In this document: piece after piece, positions 5,492-12,110 of the stretch | Layout: each line of letters opens with the position of its first letter | How positions within the stretch are numbered: the first letter of the stretch is position 1 | DNA from: a virus | Virus record (IMG/VR): IMGVR_UViG_3300021425_000048 | Span: 1 to 54,927 of that record | DNA length: 54,927 bases | Reading direction: 5' to 3' (one strand) | Made by a program: the position numbers and the translations under genes | The notes under the pieces: model-generated | Seen by the model: only the letters and a program-made list of their open reading frames with translations | What the model was told of the DNA's origin: nothing | Database searches by the model: none

Positions 5492-5564
5492 CGGGATGTG
5501 GCGCAGTTGGTAGCGCACCGCGTTTGGGACGCGGGGGTCCTAGGTTCGAGTCCTAGTATCCCGA
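5492..5564 (+). tRNA. tRNA-Pro (anticodon UGG)
   Basis: The acceptor CGGGATG pairs with TATCCCG (one G-U); the D stem is GCGC/GCGC; the anticodon stem CCGCG/CGCGG holds loop TTTGGGA, giving UGG; the T arm is CTAGG-TTCGAGT-CCTAG. It lies four bases after tRNA-Gln, so both come from one precursor, which ends at the terminator just downstream. Confidence 0.93.
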
Positions 5565-5570
5565 CGAAAG

Positions 5571-5599
5571 GGCTGCAGAATATTCTGCGGCCTTTTTTT
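5571..5599 (+). terminator. Strong intrinsic terminator after the tRNA pair
   Basis: GGCTGCAGAA pairs with TTCTGCGGCC (5571-5592, one G-U), followed by seven T. It closes the tRNA transcript and insulates the receptor gene downstream. Confidence 0.9.
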
Positions 5600-5613
5600 A
5601 TAAAAGGATTACC

Positions 5614-5679
5614 TTAAAGAAAGCTAACGAGTTTCACTCGCTCCTAAGCTAACTTTAATTAATCATATACTTTCTTTAA
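5614..5679 (+). promoter_or_regulatory. Structured 5' leader of the receptor gene
   Basis: TTAAAGAAAG (5614-5623) is the exact complement of CTTTCTTTAA (5670-5679), closing a loop that itself contains the hairpin CGAGT/ACTCG (5628-5640). The 3' arm is also part of a 16-base element whose perfect complement lies after the stop codon (8443-8458), so the leader could pair with itself or with the 3' end of its own mRNA. A regulatory role is inferred. I see no clear copy of the other promoter classes in this leader. Confidence 0.5.
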
Positions 5680-5682
5680 TAA
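5667..5682 (+). repeat. Left arm of 16-bp inverted repeat around the receptor gene
   Basis: ATACTTTCTTTAATAA, 21 bases before the ATG at 5704. Its perfect reverse complement is at 8443-8458, nine bases after the stop. Such a long perfect match in two roughly 100-base flanks is not expected by chance. Confidence 0.85.
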
Positions 5683-5703
5683 CTAAATTAATCAAAACAA
5701 ATC

Positions 5704-8433
5704 ATGAAGAAAACAAAACATTTAATTATTTCAGGGTTAATGACATTACTCACTACGAGTATGTTTGCCCAGATTACAGGCCAAGTAAAAGACTTGGCTA
5801 CTAATGAACCTATTCCAGGTGCTAACATTATTGTTACTGGCACACAGGATGGTACAATTACTGATATGGATGGTATGTTCAAGCTTGGAGTGGAGCCTGG
5901 GACACCATTACAAATTTCATTTATCGGTTATGCTACATTAGATGTAGAGGCTACGAATGAAATGAAAGTTTCATTATCTATATCTGATAATGTACTAGGC
6001 GAAGTTTCAATTATTGCAAACGTTGCCGATTTTGCTAAGATCAGAGAAACACCAGTTGCAGTATCAACTATTGGTCCTTCTGAAATTTCTCTAAAGATTG
6101 GAAACCAAGAATTTCCGGAAATTATGAATACCACTCCTGGTGTATATGCAACCAAACAGGGAGGTGGTTACGGTGATTCTCGGATTAGCCTTCGCGGATT
6201 TGATCAACGTAACACATCATTCCTTATTAACGGTCAACCTGTTAATGACATGGAAAACGGTTGGGTGTATTGGTCTAATTGGCAAGGTTTAACTGATGTT
6301 GCATCAGGTATCCAAATCCAAAGAGGTCTAGGTGCTTCTCGTCTTGCTGTACCTTCTGTAGGTGGAACTGTTTCTATTTCTACTCGTGCTGCTGATAAAG
6401 AAGAAGGTGGATCTGTGGCGGAGACTATCGGTAATGATGGTTATAATAAAACATCTATTGTCTATAACACAGGAAAAAATGATAATGGATGGGCATCCTC
6501 ATTCTTATTAAGTAAGTGGGCAGGTAATGGATATGTTTATAATACTTCAGGTGAAGGTTGGACATATTTCGGCGCAATAGGTTATGAACCTGAAGGTTCT
6601 AATCATAAGCTTAACTTATCCGTTTTAGGAGCTGGGCAATGGCATAATCAACGTGATGTGTGGGTTTCTATTAGAGACTTCCAAAACTTCGGCGATCCTA
6701 ATGATGATGGTATAGACCAGCGATGGAATTCCAACGGTGGTACCTTAAACGGTGAAGAATACAGTATGCGTCGTAATTTTTATAACAAGCCATTAGCCAC
6801 ATTTAACTGGGATTGGGATATTAATGAAAACCTTACTCTTAATACTTCAATTTACGGATCTGCTGGTAGAGGTGGTGGAACTGGCCCTCGAGGTAAAAAC
6901 TATGATGTTTTACCTTATCGTAAAGACTTATATGAATTTATGTATGAGGATAGTGTAACGCAATTCCGTAATGATGATGGTACTGTTAACTATGATGCAA
7001 TCGTAGCAGATAACCAAGCAGGTGCTGGTGATGGTTACGGTGTAACAGATTCATTGACATCGAGCCCATTCTACGGTCAATTAGTTGGATCTAATGGTTA
7101 TGACGAGAATGGAGTATATAGTGGTGGAATGGTTCGTAGAGCTTCCATGAATTCTCATGATTGGGTTGGTGCAATCTCAAACCGACAATATGAAAAAGGG
7201 AATTGGAGAACATCACTCGGGTTAGATCTTCGTAGGTATAAAGGTTATCACTATCGTGCTATGAATGATCTTCTTGGTTTCGATGCTTACTATTCAACAG
7301 GTAATGATAATAACAGTGGTCAATTTATTAATACTACTGTTGATGCATCACCTTTCCAAAACACTGGACTTAATGGACCTAAAATTGATTACTACAATGT
7401 AGGTAATGTTAATTGGGCAGGTGTTAATGGTTTGGTTGAATATAGCAGTGAGGATAAATTAACTGCGGTTCTCCAAGGTGGTTTATCCAATCAGTCTTAT
7501 CAGAGAGAAGATTATTTTGACCAACCTAATAACCCTATATCTGATGTTGCTAACATTGGTGGTGGATATCTTAAAGGTGGTGCCAACTATAACATAGATA
7601 ATAAAAATAACGTCTTCTTTAATGCAGGCTTTATTTCTCGTCAGCCTATGTTTGATGGTGTCTTCCCAAGCTATGCTAATAACATTAATGATGATCTTCA
7701 GAATGAAGAAATCAAATCTGTTGAATTAGGATACGGTTATATAGGAAGTGAAGTAACAGTTAAAGCAAATGTATATGCAACTACCTGGGGTAATAGATTC
7801 CGCTCTTTGTCATTAACCAATGCACAAGGCATAGACGGTTTTGCACAGTTTAGTGATATTGACGTTCAACATAATGGTATTGAATTGGAGGCTACTTATA
7901 GACCAACCAATCGCCTTAAGTTTAACGGGATGCTCTCTGCTGGTGATTGGCGATATACTAAAGATTTTACTGCTACATTATATGATGATCAGCAACAAGA
8001 AATCGGTAATGGTACTCTTTACTTAAAGGATGCTAAAGTTGGTGATGCTGCACAATTTACTGCAAATGCAGGAGTTGATTATAGAATAGGTAAATTTAAT
8101 GTAGATGCTCGCTATCGTTTCGTTGACGGTTTATATGCTGACTATGCAATTACAGATTCTGAATTTACTAATCCTGATAACTTAGGCGCACTTCAGTTGC
8201 CTTCATACGGATTAATGGATTTAGGAACAACTGCAAGGTTTGAACTATTCGGTCATGACGCTACATTTAGAGTTAATGTAAATAACGTTCTAAACACCAC
8301 ATACATTGCCGAGTCAAATACTAATATCCATGCTGATGAAACATCAGATACTTGGAATGGTGTTGATACTCGTAACTTTGTTTGGTTTGGTTTCGGAAGA
8401 ACATGGAACGCTTCACTTAAGTATAATTTCTAA
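5704..8433 (+). CDS. TonB-dependent outer-membrane receptor
   Basis: The gene encodes 909 residues. A signal peptide at 1-22 ends in the flavobacterial FAQ pattern. Residues about 24-103 form a carboxypeptidase-regulatory-like beta domain (GQVKD...PIPGANIIVTGT...DMDGMFKL...SFIGY). The plug follows at about 115-228 (TPVAVSTIG, PGVYATKQGGGYGDSRISLRGFDQRNTSFLINGQPVND, GGTVSIST), then a 22-strand-type barrel with many aromatic belts, ending in KYNF, the terminal phenylalanine needed for outer-membrane insertion. The length is normal and no domain is broken. Hosts use such receptors for TonB-driven import of siderophores, glycans or vitamins. The substrate cannot be told; no SusD-like partner is next to it. 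It stands alone between terminators in an otherwise viral region. Confidence 0.96.
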   Translation: MKKTKHLIISGLMTLLTTSMFAQITGQVKDLATNEPIPGANIIVTGTQDGTITDMDGMFKLGVEPGTPLQISFIGYATLDVEATNEMKVSLSISDNVLGEVSIIANVADFAKIRETPVAVSTIGPSEISLKIGNQEFPEIMNTTPGVYATKQGGGYGDSRISLRGFDQRNTSFLINGQPVNDMENGWVYWSNWQGLTDVASGIQIQRGLGASRLAVPSVGGTVSISTRAADKEEGGSVAETIGNDGYNKTSIVYNTGKNDNGWASSFLLSKWAGNGYVYNTSGEGWTYFGAIGYEPEGSNHKLNLSVLGAGQWHNQRDVWVSIRDFQNFGDPNDDGIDQRWNSNGGTLNGEEYSMRRNFYNKPLATFNWDWDINENLTLNTSIYGSAGRGGGTGPRGKNYDVLPYRKDLYEFMYEDSVTQFRNDDGTVNYDAIVADNQAGAGDGYGVTDSLTSSPFYGQLVGSNGYDENGVYSGGMVRRASMNSHDWVGAISNRQYEKGNWRTSLGLDLRRYKGYHYRAMNDLLGFDAYYSTGNDNNSGQFINTTVDASPFQNTGLNGPKIDYYNVGNVNWAGVNGLVEYSSEDKLTAVLQGGLSNQSYQREDYFDQPNNPISDVANIGGGYLKGGANYNIDNKNNVFFNAGFISRQPMFDGVFPSYANNINDDLQNEEIKSVELGYGYIGSEVTVKANVYATTWGNRFRSLSLTNAQGIDGFAQFSDIDVQHNGIELEATYRPTNRLKFNGMLSAGDWRYTKDFTATLYDDQQQEIGNGTLYLKDAKVGDAAQFTANAGVDYRIGKFNVDARYRFVDGLYADYAITDSEFTNPDNLGALQLPSYGLMDLGTTARFELFGHDATFRVNVNNVLNTTYIAESNTNIHADETSDTWNGVDTRNFVWFGFGRTWNASLKYNF

Positions 8434-8442
8434 AAGCTTTTA

Positions 8443-8458
8443 TTATTAAAGAAAGTAT
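8443..8458 (+). repeat. Right arm of 16-bp inverted repeat around the receptor gene
   Basis: TTATTAAAGAAAGTAT, perfect reverse complement of 5667-5682. Its TTAAAGAAAG core is also a direct repeat of 5614-5623 in the leader. Confidence 0.85.
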
Positions 8459-8462
8459 TAGG

Positions 8463-8490
8463 GAGAGGGGCAATTGCCCCTCTCTTTTTT
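8463..8490 (+). terminator. Perfect 22-base palindromic terminator
   Basis: The stem from GAGAGGGGC to GCCCCTCTC (8463-8484) is fully self-complementary and followed by six T. It ends the receptor transcript, so the receptor is a monocistronic unit. Confidence 0.95.
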
Positions 8491-8541
8491 GTCAATAAAC
8501 AATCGTGAAATATTCAATATAAATATTAATAAATACCAATT

Positions 8542-8742
8542 ATGATAATAGTAAGAAACAATGGTAAAGAATCTATCGATAAGATGCTTAAAAGGTATAA
8601 AAACAAAACCAAGAGAGTTAAGCAAATTCAATCAATAAGAGATAGAAAAGAGTATGAAAAACCATCAGCAGTTAAGAGAAAGAAAAAACTGAAGGCAATT
8701 TACAAACAGAGCATTAAAGATAAAGTTGAAAAAAGTTCCTAA
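8542..8742 (+). CDS. rpsU: Small ribosomal subunit protein bS21
   Basis: The gene encodes 66 residues and matches bS21 over its full length. It starts MIIVRNNGKESIDKMLKRYKNK (the family consensus is MI.V..ENESID.ALKRFK.K), followed by the basic helix with E-KPS-x-x-KRKKK. bS21 is the last protein to join the 30S subunit and sits by the anti-Shine-Dalgarno end of 16S rRNA. In Bacteroidota, bS21 with bS18 and bS6 is known to help hide that sequence. A phage copy could therefore exchange with the host protein and change which mRNAs start. The gene lies directly behind the receptor terminator and has no Shine-Dalgarno sequence; TATAAATA at 8518-8525 may be its promoter. Confidence 0.9.
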   Translation: MIIVRNNGKESIDKMLKRYKNKTKRVKQIQSIRDRKEYEKPSAVKRKKKLKAIYKQSIKDKVEKSS

Positions 8743-8746
8743 AAAA

Positions 8747-8776
8747 TTTTCAATTCCCAAATATATTTGTTATATT
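8747..8776 (+). promoter_or_regulatory. Early-type promoter, copy 4
   Basis: TTTTCA at 8747-8752, 17-base spacer, TTATATT at 8770-8776, 19 bases before the ATG at 8796. The block from TTGAAAAAAGT (8727) to AAAAATTTTCAATTC (8742-8756) is shared with the ligase promoter at 13174-13204: 26 of 31 bases, same spacing. Confidence 0.65.
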
Positions 8777-8795
8777 TAAATAAATCAAATAAAAT

Positions 8796-9293
8796 ATGGA
8801 CAACGTATCTTTTACCCTTGATGGGAACCAAAACACAGTTATCTTTGATCTTGACGGAACTATCGCAGATATCAACGATCGGAGGTCTATTTCCACAAAG
8901 GATAGCGGTAAGATGGACTGGGATAAGTTTTTTGATCCTGATAACATTGCATTAGATAAGCCTAATGTACCTGTTATTCAGATGATGAAGATCCTTAAGT
9001 CTCAAGGGCATTTTATTGTAATCTTTTCCGGCCGAAGTAAAGCAACTAAGGATGCTACAAAAAATTGGCTCTCTCAATTTGATGTACCATTTGACGTACT
9101 AAAGATGAGACCGACCGGCCATCCCTGGGCATTTATGCCGGATGATAAACTCAAGCAACACTGGTTAGATACCCTGTTTCCTGATGACAAGAAAAATGAT
9201 ATTCTTTGCGTCTTTGATGATAGGGATAAGGTAGTTAAGATGTGGAGAGATAACGGATTACACTGCTTCCAGGTTGCTGAAGGCAATTTCTAA
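8796..9293 (+). CDS. Polynucleotide 3'-phosphatase-like HAD protein
   Basis: The gene encodes 165 residues. HAD motif I is FDLDGTIAD with catalytic Asp18 and Asp20; motif II is FSGRS (about 76-80); motif IV is VFDDRDKVVKMWRDNGLHCFQVAEGNF at the C-terminus. The last stretch closely resembles the phosphatase domain of T4 polynucleotide kinase (PseT). The kinase half (P-loop) is absent, so it would only remove 3'-phosphates from DNA or RNA ends, preparing them for ligation. A DNA ligase sits 4 kb downstream under a near-identical promoter, fitting a shared repair role. Repair of host-cleaved tRNAs is another T4 precedent. Confidence 0.85.
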   Translation: MDNVSFTLDGNQNTVIFDLDGTIADINDRRSISTKDSGKMDWDKFFDPDNIALDKPNVPVIQMMKILKSQGHFIVIFSGRSKATKDATKNWLSQFDVPFDVLKMRPTGHPWAFMPDDKLKQHWLDTLFPDDKKNDILCVFDDRDKVVKMWRDNGLHCFQVAEGNF

Positions 9294-9303
9294 ATCTTAC
9301 TCT

Positions 9304-9477
9304 ATGCTAACGACTAAAAAACTATATCGCCAAGGTGGATACATCGGCGGTGTATGTGAAGGACTAGGTGAATGGAGCGGAATCCCCAGTATCTTATGGA
9401 GGATTCTGTTCCTATTTACCCCTGGATCATTCTGGGCATATTTATTAATCTGGATATTTACTAAAGAAAAAGAATAA
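9304..9477 (+). CDS. PspC-domain small membrane protein
   Basis: The gene encodes 57 residues. It starts at ATG 9304, eleven bases after the phosphatase stop; an in-frame start further upstream would lie inside that gene. The sequence shows the PspC signature: a basic start (KKLYRQ), GGYIGGVCEGLGEWSGIP, then WRILFLFTPGSFWAYLLIWIFT as membrane segment and a KEKE end. In hosts PspC-type proteins sense or buffer inner-membrane stress. A phage copy placed directly before an envelope-acting glucosaminidase may protect the membrane until lysis, which is inference. Only three bases separate it from the next gene. Confidence 0.85.
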   Translation: MLTTKKLYRQGGYIGGVCEGLGEWSGIPSILWRILFLFTPGSFWAYLLIWIFTKEKE

Positions 9478-9480
9478 GTT

Positions 9481-10053
9481 ATGTTTTTTAAATTCGATAA
9501 AGACAAGCTTCTATTTGATGAGGTTTGTTTAAAGACATGGACACTTTACCTAGCAGCTATTTTAATTGCAATTGGATCTCTTGGATACTTTATAGGTAAG
9601 TCAAAAGCAAAGGAAGTTGTAGTTAAACAATTACAAGAAGGCGAGGTTGAAATTATTATTGCTGAAGTGGATAGCTTTAATGTTGAATCTTTTATACAGA
9701 TGCTAAAAGATCTTAATGTACAATACCCACATATAGTTATGGCACAGTCAATCGTTGAAACTGGTCATTGGAAAAGTCATATCTTTTTAGAGAACCATAA
9801 TCTCTTTGGTATGAAACAGGCAAGACGTAGGATCACTACTGCCGAAGGCACCTCAAGAAATCACGCATACTATAATCATTGGAGGGAATCCGTGTATGAC
9901 TATGCATTTTACCAATGTAGGTATTTAAGTAAGATTAATTCTGAGGAAGAGTATTTTCAGTACCTAGATGCAAGTTATGCAGAAGCCAATAACTATGTAG
10001 GTTCTCTAAAGGTGGTTATTGAAAAAGAAAAACTAAGAGAGCTATTTGAATAA
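9481..10053 (+). CDS. Membrane-anchored glucosaminidase (endolysin candidate)
   Basis: The gene encodes 190 residues. One membrane segment lies at about 19-39 (TWTLYLAAILIAIGSLGYFIG), without a cleavage site. The C-terminal domain (about 65-190) matches the FlgJ/GH73-type N-acetylglucosaminidase fold: YPHIVMAQSIVETGHWKS with catalytic Glu93, NHNLFGMK at 105-112, and YNHWRESVYDYAFYQ. It should cut the glycan backbone of peptidoglycan from the periplasmic side of the inner membrane. The N-terminal anchor recalls signal-anchor endolysins, which are held inactive until released, although this segment is quite hydrophobic. It is followed by a bidirectional terminator. No holin is obvious nearby. 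Confidence 0.88.
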   Translation: MFFKFDKDKLLFDEVCLKTWTLYLAAILIAIGSLGYFIGKSKAKEVVVKQLQEGEVEIIIAEVDSFNVESFIQMLKDLNVQYPHIVMAQSIVETGHWKSHIFLENHNLFGMKQARRRITTAEGTSRNHAYYNHWRESVYDYAFYQCRYLSKINSEEEYFQYLDASYAEANNYVGSLKVVIEKEKLRELFE

Positions 10054-10056
10054 ACT

Positions 10057-10086
10057 AAAAAGGAACCTTTCGGTTCCTTTTTTTTA
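10057..10086 (+). terminator. Bidirectional terminator between converging genes
   Basis: GGAACC (10062-10067) and GGTTCC (10072-10077) form a tight hairpin, flanked by A on the left and a long T-run on the right, so it works on both strands. It separates the plus-strand lysis-type genes from the minus-strand operon. Confidence 0.92.
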
Positions 10087-10500
10087 TTTCTCTAATTCAG
10101 CTCTTAAGTAATGCTTAGCCTTGACTAAGTATTCTTTGGCTAGGATAACTTTTGATTGCCACCAATGAGGTAAATCTACTTCACCTTGCATTTCTAATTG
10201 CTTCATCATTTCACCTAGTTCTTTGGCGTATCTTTCAATTACACTAAGGTCATTGGCTAACATACCAGGTTCATTATCAACATGACCTACATCAGTGTCT
10301 TCTGTTACATTTGAAGTTTTCCAGTGTTCACTATCATTAGCACCGCGAGTTGGGTGTACATCATTAAAGCCTTGGTATTCAGGAGTTCCAAATGCATTGG
10401 TTTCTGTACCTGCCATTTCATCCCAGTAATTCTTAAAGTCTTTTACGGTTCCTTTATAATGACGGATTTTATTTAAATCTTCTCGTTCTTGATTATCCAT
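10084..10500 (-). CDS. Virion-associated protein candidate (minus-strand operon, gene 3)
   Basis: The gene encodes 138 residues, last of three minus-strand genes; it overlaps its upstream neighbour by one base. The C-terminal helix has DLPHWWQSKVILAKEYLVKAKHYL, a pattern I associate with small conserved proteins of T4-like marine phages, often annotated as structural. The middle is polar and rich in Asp, Asn and Thr. The operon has a late-type promoter at 11269-11277, which supports a virion or assembly role. No enzyme motif is visible. Confidence 0.6.
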   Translation of the reverse strand: MDNQEREDLNKIRHYKGTVKDFKNYWDEMAGTETNAFGTPEYQGFNDVHPTRGANDSEHWKTSNVTEDTDVGHVDNEPGMLANDLSVIERYAKELGEMMKQLEMQGEVDLPHWWQSKVILAKEYLVKAKHYLRAELEK

Positions 10501-10748
10501 TACTTTCCAAATTTTTGTTTTAGTTTATGAATCTCCGTTTGTACCTTTAAACCCTCAAGGTCAATTTTATCCATTTTAATTTTAAGTTCATATAAAGCAA
10601 TTGCATAATTATCTCCCCTATCCTGTGCTGCTCTATATCTTTGAATGTTTTCCTGTTCTCTTGCCTTTAATCTCTTTGCAGCTGCGCTAGGATCAAACTC
10701 ATAATCTTCTGCCTCGTTTAGGTAATCATTAAATTTTACTATACTCAT
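10500..10748 (-). CDS. Coiled-coil protein with packaging-signal-like N-terminus
   Basis: The gene encodes 82 residues. It starts MSIVKFNDYLNEAEDYEFD, similar in length and charge pattern to the short capsid-targeting leader of T4 internal proteins (MKTYQEFIAEA), and continues as a charged helix with AAAKRLKAREQENIQRYRAAQ and a lysine-rich end. It lies two bases after its upstream neighbour and overlaps the next gene by one base. A scaffold-associated or injected protein is plausible, but the similarity is read by eye only. Confidence 0.55.
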   Translation of the reverse strand: MSIVKFNDYLNEAEDYEFDPSAAAKRLKAREQENIQRYRAAQDRGDNYAIALYELKIKMDKIDLEGLKVQTEIHKLKQKFGK

Positions 10749-10750
10749 AG

Positions 10751-11251
10751 TTACACTTTATAATTTTTAAGAAGTTCTTTTAACTCTACAATATCGGCAG
10801 GATTTAATTGTATATAGTTTCTGCCTACATTTATTTGCATACATTTTCTACCTAAGCCGAATGACTCAACATCCTTAGGTCCTACGAATGTAGTTACTAA
10901 TGCATTAGCATCACCTTTAGTACCTGCCTGGTTCCATTCACCTATATCAGTTCCTTCGTTAAGATTAGCTTCAGACATAGCAGAATAGCTTTCACATGCC
11001 TCATCTATCTTTTCGTTGATATGCTTCTTAGCTTCTTTAATATATGACTCTGCGGTATGTTCTGGGTTATCGTTAGTTTCATAACTATTAGCTTGCTCTG
11101 CTACATTATTTCCTAACTCTTGGACTGGACCAACTATTGCATCCATATTATAACCAGTTGCCTTATAGCTACTACCTAAACCGTACGATGTACTGTTACT
11201 TGCACCAAATCCTACTGGTACAAAATCTTCAAATAAATCTATTTTTTTCAT
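10751..11251 (-). CDS. Late minus-strand protein, first of operon
   Basis: The gene encodes 166 residues starting MKKIDLFEDFVPVGFGASNS. A short acidic/aromatic leader is followed by a Gly/Ser-rich stretch, a helical acidic middle (ESYIKEAKKHINEKIDEACESY) and a compact C-terminal domain ending NPADIVELKELLKNY. The start sits 17 bases after GAATATATA on the minus strand. The leader again resembles phage capsid-targeting peptides. No enzyme motif is visible. Confidence 0.6.
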   Translation of the reverse strand: MKKIDLFEDFVPVGFGASNSTSYGLGSSYKATGYNMDAIVGPVQELGNNVAEQANSYETNDNPEHTAESYIKEAKKHINEKIDEACESYSAMSEANLNEGTDIGEWNQAGTKGDANALVTTFVGPKDVESFGLGRKCMQINVGRNYIQLNPADIVELKELLKNYKV

Positions 11252-11268
11252 TCTATGTATATTTTGAT

Positions 11269-11277
11269 TATATATTC
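11269..11277 (-). promoter_or_regulatory. Late-type promoter element, minus strand
   Basis: Read on the minus strand, GAATATATA followed by ATC, 17 bases before the ATG of the 166-residue gene. It is the only minus-strand copy I found and it sits exactly where the only minus-strand operon begins, which strengthens the case that the motif is a promoter. Confidence 0.6.
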
Positions 11278-11322
11278 ATAAAACTAACTCTTAAATCAGT
11301 ATATAAAAATAAACAACTTATT

Positions 11323-11520
11323 ATGTCAGAATTTTTTAGAACATCGATGGGCCGTAAATTTTATGAGAGTGATATACCTCAACTTACAAAAGTTTTAGAA
11401 AAAATTGCAACCCAAATGGAAATCAGTAATAAACTTGAAGAAAAGAGATTTAGACTTGATGAAAAATTAAGAAAGCTTCAAATTAAAGATATCAATGAAG
11501 AAAGAAGTATCGATAAGTAA
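11323..11520 (+). CDS. Small charged helical protein
   Basis: The gene encodes 65 residues from the ATG at 11323. The open frame runs upstream across the divergent promoter region, but that part is tyrosine/leucine-rich and not gene-like. The product starts MSEFFRTSMGRKFYESDIP and then becomes a highly charged helix (KLEEKRFRLDEKLRKLQ). The leader contains GTATATAAAAATAAAC, a possible promoter -10. It overlaps the next gene by 26 bases. Function unknown. Confidence 0.55.
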   Translation: MSEFFRTSMGRKFYESDIPQLTKVLEKIATQMEISNKLEEKRFRLDEKLRKLQIKDINEERSIDK

Positions 11521-11773
11521 AGAAGAATTCATCAATGCTTTAAATAAAGGTAAAAAATGCTATCTAAAAAAGCCTAGATCTTGGCAGAAGGTTTGGTATT
11601 GGTGGGAGATAGATAAAGAAGATCCTGATGAAAGATGGTTTATGAATGTTTATAAATCAGAGAAAAAAGGTTTAGATAATTTTAAAGAATCGAATTGGAT
11701 AACTGCAAAGGATTTAGATACATGGTTAAATCACGCAGAAAGGAACGGGTATAAATATTACATTCATGAATAA
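11495..11773 (+). CDS. Hypothetical protein
   Basis: The gene encodes 92 residues, basic and rich in tryptophan (WQKVWYWWEID at about 30-40, SNWITAKDLDTWL near the end). It starts inside the previous gene, overlapping by 26 bases, and its own end overlaps the next ATG by eight, so four consecutive genes from here are translationally linked. The compact alpha/beta pattern has no match that I know. Confidence 0.55.
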   Translation: MKKEVSISKEEFINALNKGKKCYLKKPRSWQKVWYWWEIDKEDPDERWFMNVYKSEKKGLDNFKESNWITAKDLDTWLNHAERNGYKYYIHE

Positions 11774-12110
11774 CTTAGTACTTGCATTTATACTCTTCTT
11801 TATCGGGCAATCATTAATATGGTTTCAATCAAATGGGCAGTTTGTATGGCCTTGGTTTAAAGAACATCCATGGACAATTTCAATCTTATTTGGTACTCTC
11901 GCTAGTTATATTTTTATTAAAGCTACCGCAGTTGTAGTAACTCATTTTGATGGTGTGTTATGGCCAGGTAGGTTTATTGGTTTTTCTAGTGGCATAGTTG
12001 TGTTTGCATTATGCACTTACATTTTTCTAGGAGAAGGCATTAACCTAAAAACAATAGTATCACTTATGTTAGCATTTGCTTTATTGTGTGTGCAGATTTT
12101 TTGGAAATGA
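11766..12110 (+). CDS. Four-helix membrane protein
   Basis: The gene encodes 114 residues with four hydrophobic segments at about 3-19, 37-58, 68-88 and 94-112, and almost no loops. The size and layout resemble half of a drug/metabolite-type transporter or small multidrug-resistance proteins, though I see no conserved glutamate in the first helix. It overlaps the 92-residue gene by eight bases and the DnaJ gene by four (ATGA), so it is made together with a co-chaperone. A holin role is conceivable but unsupported. Confidence 0.6.
   Translation: MNNLVLAFILFFIGQSLIWFQSNGQFVWPWFKEHPWTISILFGTLASYIFIKATAVVVTHFDGVLWPGRFIGFSSGIVVFALCTYIFLGEGINLKTIVSLMLAFALLCVQIFWK

Noticed and set aside
5402-5617. 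Plus-strand open frame of 71 codons
   Set aside because: It runs straight through tRNA-Gln, tRNA-Pro and the terminator, so it is an artefact of those RNA genes.
5704-8433. Receptor as a tail-fibre or structural beta protein
   Set aside because: The cleavable signal peptide, plug motifs and terminal Phe fit an outer-membrane receptor, not a cytoplasmically assembled virion protein.
11137-11322. Earlier start for the 65-residue gene
   Set aside because: The extension overlaps the divergent promoter and the start of the minus-strand operon.
12086-12106. Upstream non-ATG start for DnaJ
   Set aside because: The J domain begins normally at the ATG at 12107 (MKDPYQILGV), which forms the usual ATGA overlap.
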